Source: an uncultured Chitinophagaceae bacterium
GTDB lineage: Bacteria; Bacteroidota; Bacteroidia; Chitinophagales; Chitinophagaceae
Reading direction: 5' to 3'
NCBI GenBank assembly: GCA_946885335.1
Contig: CAMPGG010000113.1
Coordinates: 1 to 10,009, forward strand
DNA: 10,009 bases
Shown here piece after piece: positions 6,624-10,009 of this stretch (the stretch's first letter is position 1; every line of letters begins with the position of its first letter). Both the position numbers and the translations under genes were made by a program. The notes under the pieces are model-generated. The model was not told the DNA's origin and ran no database searches. It worked only from the letters and a program-made list of their open reading frames with translations.

Positions 6624-8459
6624 CTATTCAACGGTTACGCTTTTAGCCAGGTTCCGGGGTTTATCTACATCGCAACCTTTGGCAATTCCAATATAATAAG
6701 CCAGTAACTGCAAAGGAATCACACTTAACATGGGCGCCAGGATTTCATCTGTTTCAGGTATGATCATCAGGTCATTGGTAATCGTTGGAGTTTGGGTATC
6801 ACCTTCGGTAATTACAGCAATAACTTTTCCTTTACGTGCCTTTATTTCCTGCATGTTGCTTAATACTTTCTGATGATAAACATCTTTGGTAGCAACAAAA
6901 ACAACCGGAAGTTTTTCATCAACCAATGCAATCGGGCCATGCTTCATTTCAGCGGCAGGATAACCTTCAGCATGTATATAAGAGATCTCTTTTAACTTCA
7001 ACGCACCTTCCAATGCAACAGGGAAATTGTAACCTCGTCCCAGGTAAAGAAAATCGGGAGCATCCATATATTTTTCAGCCAGAGCTTTTATTTTTTCATG
7101 GTCTTTTAAAACCACTTCTACTTTTTGTGGAATGGCTTCGAGATCTATCAGTAACTGGCGATATCGTTTTTCTTCAATGGTGCCTTTTTCGAAACCAACT
7201 TTCAATGCGATCATGACCAATATGACCAATTGTGCAGTAAACGCTTTGGTAGAAGCCACACCGATTTCCGGGCCTGCATGCGTATAGGCCCCACCGTGAG
7301 AAACTCTTGCGATAGATGATCCCACCACATTCACCACACCTAAAATAATAGCGCCTTTTTCTTTTGCATTTTCGATAGCAACTAATGTATCAGCTGTTTC
7401 ACCACTTTGTGAAATGGCAATGATCACATCACCTTTATTGATCACCGGGTTACGGTAACGGAATTCAGATGCATATTCCACTTCTACATTCACCCTGCAT
7501 AATTCTTCAAATATATATTCAGCAACAAGCCCGGCATGCCAGCTGGTACCGCATGCAACAATGACAATTCGATTGGCATTTTTTAATTCTTCTGCATATT
7601 CTTCAATTCCTTTCATGGTAATGGTGCCGGCATGCGCATCCAGTCTGCCGCGCAAACAATCAAATATGGTAGTTGGTTGCTCAAAGATCTCCTTCAGCAT
7701 AAAATGTTCGTAGCCGCCTTTTTCAATGGCCGCCAGTTCCATATCCAGCTTGGTGATGTATGGTGTTTGTCTTTCGTTACCCAGGTTTTTTAATATCAGT
7801 TCATCTGATTTAATGATAGCTACTTCATAATCGTTCACATAAACTACTTCTTTGGTATACTCAATAATCGGTGAAGCATCGGAAGCTAAAAAATGTTCAC
7901 CCTTTCCAATTCCGATCACCAAAGGGCTTCCTTTCCGGGCAGCGATCAATGTATCCGGGTTATCCTGGTCTATCAAAACAATAACATATGCACCAACAAT
8001 TCTTTTTAATGCAATACGTACTGCTTCTTCGAGTGAGCAATTATTATTTTGCAGGATATCTTCAATAAAATTTAATAATACTTCTGTATCCGTATCACTT
8101 TTGAATTCGTATCCTTTTTTAATTAATTCAGTTTTTAGCTGCGCATAATTTTCAATGATGCCGTTATGGATCATGGCAAGTTTGCCATTGTGCGACATGT
8201 GCGGGTGTGCATTGCAGTCGCTTGGTTCTCCATGGGTGGCCCACCGGGTGTGACCGATACCCACATTGGCATGCATATCTTTACCAACCAATGTTTCCTC
8301 CAGGTCGGCAACTTTTCCTTTCTTTTTATAAACTTTCAGTCCGCTGTTTAATAAAGCAACACCGGCGCTGTCGTAACCACGGTATTCGAGTCTTTTTAAT
8401 CCTTTTAAAATGATAGGGTAAGCTTCACGGGGTCCGATGTAAGCAACAATTCCGCACAT
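6624..8459 (-). CDS. glmS: Glutamine--fructose-6-phosphate aminotransferase (isomerizing)
   Basis: GlmS makes glucosamine-6-phosphate from fructose-6-phosphate and glutamine, the first committed step toward UDP-GlcNAc for peptidoglycan and lipopolysaccharide. The 611 residues match the bacterial length. Met is followed by Cys2 (MCGIVAYIG), the N-terminal nucleophile of the class II glutaminase, with HTRWATHG (70-77) and the DxD-type stretch SDTDTE (121-126). The isomerase half has two SIS domains: CGTSWHAG (303-310), SQSGETADT (350-358), STKAF (403-407), EGALKLKEISY (484-494, with the catalytic Glu at 491), KHGPIAL (506-512) and the conserved tail DKPRNLAKSVTVE with the sugar-binding Lys606. 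All key residues are present. It leads a probable operon with the DUF4954-like gene. The 140-base upstream gap shows no glmS ribozyme-like features and only weak promoter matches. Confidence 0.98.
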   Translation of the reverse strand: MCGIVAYIGPREAYPIILKGLKRLEYRGYDSAGVALLNSGLKVYKKKGKVADLEETLVGKDMHANVGIGHTRWATHGEPSDCNAHPHMSHNGKLAMIHNGIIENYAQLKTELIKKGYEFKSDTDTEVLLNFIEDILQNNNCSLEEAVRIALKRIVGAYVIVLIDQDNPDTLIAARKGSPLVIGIGKGEHFLASDASPIIEYTKEVVYVNDYEVAIIKSDELILKNLGNERQTPYITKLDMELAAIEKGGYEHFMLKEIFEQPTTIFDCLRGRLDAHAGTITMKGIEEYAEELKNANRIVIVACGTSWHAGLVAEYIFEELCRVNVEVEYASEFRYRNPVINKGDVIIAISQSGETADTLVAIENAKEKGAIILGVVNVVGSSIARVSHGGAYTHAGPEIGVASTKAFTAQLVILVMIALKVGFEKGTIEEKRYRQLLIDLEAIPQKVEVVLKDHEKIKALAEKYMDAPDFLYLGRGYNFPVALEGALKLKEISYIHAEGYPAAEMKHGPIALVDEKLPVVFVATKDVYHQKVLSNMQEIKARKGKVIAVITEGDTQTPTITNDLMIIPETDEILAPMLSVIPLQLLAYYIGIAKGCDVDKPRNLAKSVTVE

Positions 8460-8538
8460 AGAATAATAGTTGGTTTAAATAATTCGATAAGATTTCAATT
8501 TGAAAGGGCACAATATAGGTATAATTCGCTTTTATATA

Positions 8539-8568
8539 AACAGTTGTTAGTGTTTCAAATCAGCTGTT
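8539..8568. repeat. Imperfect inverted repeat upstream of glmS
   Basis: AACAGTTG (8539-8546) and CAGCTGTT (8561-8568) can pair over 8 bases (one G-U wobble) around a 14-base loop, between mgtE and glmS. It has no T tract on either strand, so it is not a standard terminator. It could be a processing hairpin or operator for the glmS leader, or chance. The rest of this gap shows no gene. Confidence 0.35.
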
Positions 8569-8599
8569 AAAGGGATACCTGGCATGCAATGGGAAAAAG

Positions 8600-9988
8600 T
8601 TAAAGCAGTTTGCCGGATAAAATCAGAACTGCCATTGAGAAATAAATGATCAGGCCCGTAACATCAACCAAAGTCGCGACAAATGGGGTAGAAGAAGCTG
8701 CAGGGTCAGCGCCTAATCTTTTTAAGATCAAAGGCAGCATGGAGCCAACCAACGTTCCCCATAAGATAATTCCAATCAATGATAGACCAACAGTAAATGC
8801 TATACTGATATAATATTCTCCAAATATGGATGAAAAATTGTGCCAGATGAGTATTACAGCAATGCCGATTAAACAAAGCGTAATTCCTAAAAGTAAACCG
8901 GATATAATTTCCCGGCGCATGATCTTCCACCAATCTTCGAGGGAAATTTCTTTTAAAGCCATGGCCTGGATAATAAGCGTTGCTGCCTGGGAGCCGCTGT
9001 TTCCACCACTTGAAATGATCAGCGGGATGAAAGTTGCCAATATAACCACTTTGGCAATCTCTGATTCAAATTGATGCATGGCAGATATGGTCATTAACTC
9101 ACCTACGAAAAGAATGATCATCCAAAAAACTCTTTTTTTGAAGAGTGCGAAAATGGGCATTTCCAGGTAAGGTTGTTCAAGAGCAGATGTACCTCCGATC
9201 TTTTGAATATCCTCTCCGAACTCCTCGTTGGTAACCCATAAAACGTCATCGATAGTTACTATGCCAAGCAGTTTATTACTGTTACTCACAACCGGGAGCG
9301 CCACGCGGTTATTCATTTTGAAAACATCATTCGCCACTTCCTGGTCATCATAAACATTTAAGGATATTACGCGTTCATCCATCATGTCGGAAACCTTTTT
9401 ATCAGGAGGATTTAAAATGAACTCCCTGATCCGCAAGTCATCAATCAATTCACCAGCTTCATTGATCACGTAAACCACATCGATGGTCTCACTGTTTTTT
9501 CCCACACGCCTGATAATATCCAAAACTTCGGCTACGGTATTGTGCTCATATACGTAAACATAATCCGGTGTCATTAACCGGCCGACAGAATTTTCAGGAT
9601 ATCCTAAAAGTGATAGGGTTATTTTCCTTTCTTCCGGGTCCAGGAGTTTGATGAATTCTCTTACAACATTACCAGGTAATTCTTCTAAAAAAGATGTCCG
9701 GTCATCGGCAGGTAATTCATTCAGCAGTTCCGCCATTTTGTTGGGAGGAAGTTCCTGGATGATACTTTTCTGCGTGGGAAATTCAAGAATTTTAAACACG
9801 CTGGCTGAGCGATGAATGGACATGTTGGAAATGATCAGGTGTTCGAATTCAGGAAATTCATAGATCAGGTCCGCCACATCGCTAATGTTCTGGTGATTCA
9901 GAAAATCACGGATAGCCAGTTGATCCCCGTTATGAATCACTTCTTCAAACTGCTCATTCAAGGTTGGTTGTTCCAGTTCCAATGACAT
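8600..9988 (-). CDS. mgtE: Magnesium transporter MgtE
   Basis: MgtE is an inner-membrane Mg2+-selective channel gated by cytoplasmic Mg2+. Domains follow the family order over 462 residues: the helical N domain (about 10-135, with repeats such as ELPADDRTSFLEELP), two CBS domains (about 138-200 and 202-257, the second ending GIVTIDDVLWV), the plug helix (about 258-280), then five membrane helices between about 287 and 458. Signatures include SSGGNSGSQAATLIIQAMALKEI around 326-348 and GADPAASSTPFVATLVDVTGL (426-446); Asp442 matches the pore Asp that sets Mg2+ selectivity in Thermus thermophilus MgtE. The start at 9986-9988 is supported by an in-frame TGA at 9994-9992 immediately upstream and by a -7 box four bases before it. 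glmS lies 140 bases downstream on the same strand; no clear terminator separates them. Control by an Mg2+ riboswitch cannot be judged because the window ends, but the -7 box leaves no room for one. Confidence 0.96.
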   Translation of the reverse strand: MSLELEQPTLNEQFEEVIHNGDQLAIRDFLNHQNISDVADLIYEFPEFEHLIISNMSIHRSASVFKILEFPTQKSIIQELPPNKMAELLNELPADDRTSFLEELPGNVVREFIKLLDPEERKITLSLLGYPENSVGRLMTPDYVYVYEHNTVAEVLDIIRRVGKNSETIDVVYVINEAGELIDDLRIREFILNPPDKKVSDMMDERVISLNVYDDQEVANDVFKMNNRVALPVVSNSNKLLGIVTIDDVLWVTNEEFGEDIQKIGGTSALEQPYLEMPIFALFKKRVFWMIILFVGELMTISAMHQFESEIAKVVILATFIPLIISSGGNSGSQAATLIIQAMALKEISLEDWWKIMRREIISGLLLGITLCLIGIAVILIWHNFSSIFGEYYISIAFTVGLSLIGIILWGTLVGSMLPLILKRLGADPAASSTPFVATLVDVTGLIIYFSMAVLILSGKLL

Positions 9989-9992
9989 GTTT

Positions 9993-10000
9993 CAAAAATA
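9993..10000 (-). promoter_or_regulatory. Probable -7 promoter box directly before mgtE
   Basis: The minus strand reads TATTTTTG, an exact TAnnTTTG match, ending four bases before the mgtE ATG. A start point at the usual distance would fall on or next to the ATG. The -33 box would lie beyond the right edge, so the call is provisional. Confidence 0.5.
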
Positions 10001-10009
10001 CGAATTCAG

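Noticed and set aside
8510..8559. Candidate glmS promoters (TATATTGT at 8517-8510; TTTG at 8559-8556)
   Set aside because: The -7 candidate differs from TAnnTTTG at two positions and the boxes do not pair at the usual 19-20 base spacing; too weak to list.
8460..8599. Possible glmS ribozyme or riboswitch upstream of glmS
   Set aside because: None of the conserved glmS ribozyme core is visible, and the ribozyme is known mainly from Gram-positive lineages; only a weak inverted repeat is present.

Overview
The window looks like a chromosomal segment from a Bacteroidota bacterium, most likely of the Chitinophagaceae type. Four things point there. Several promoters carry the phylum's TAnnTTTG -7 box, two of them with a TTTG box 19-20 bases upstream. 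No start codon has a Shine-Dalgarno sequence. The DNA is AT-rich. The gene families (head-GIN secreted protein, DUF4954-like protein, TPP-riboswitch-controlled TonB receptor) are typical of the phylum. I see no insertion sequence, prophage, CRISPR array or obvious foreign island. The species-level placement is inference.

Region 1 (1-888, minus strand): the first 200 residues of a TonB-dependent outer-membrane receptor, running off the left edge, behind a clear TPP (thiamine pyrophosphate) riboswitch and a -7 box. This makes it a probable thiamine-uptake receptor. Region 2 (889-1608, plus): a secreted head-GIN-domain protein with a regular SGAS repeat. Region 3 (1629-4055, plus): an initiator tRNA-fMet with its own promoter and terminator, followed by era and der, two ribosome-assembly GTPases 19 bases apart. 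Region 4 (4072-4363, plus): a 58-residue, Thr/Asp-rich lipoprotein with a textbook promoter, ending at a bidirectional terminator. Region 5 (8459-4344, minus): glmS and a 744-residue DUF4954-like left-handed beta-helix protein, probably one operon running into the same terminator from the other side. Region 6 (9988-8600, minus): mgtE, a magnesium channel, with a -7 box so close to its ATG that the mRNA may be leaderless.

Most genes are core housekeeping: ribosome assembly and initiation (tRNA-fMet, Era, Der), amino-sugar supply for the envelope (GlmS), and Mg2+ and thiamine uptake. The least understood parts are the DUF4954-like protein behind glmS, the small lipoprotein in which every Asp lies in a Bacteroidota O-glycosylation sequon, and the riboswitch leader, which carries a second copy of the P1 5' strand. 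I did not find a convincing new multi-gene system; these three are the best candidates for new biology.
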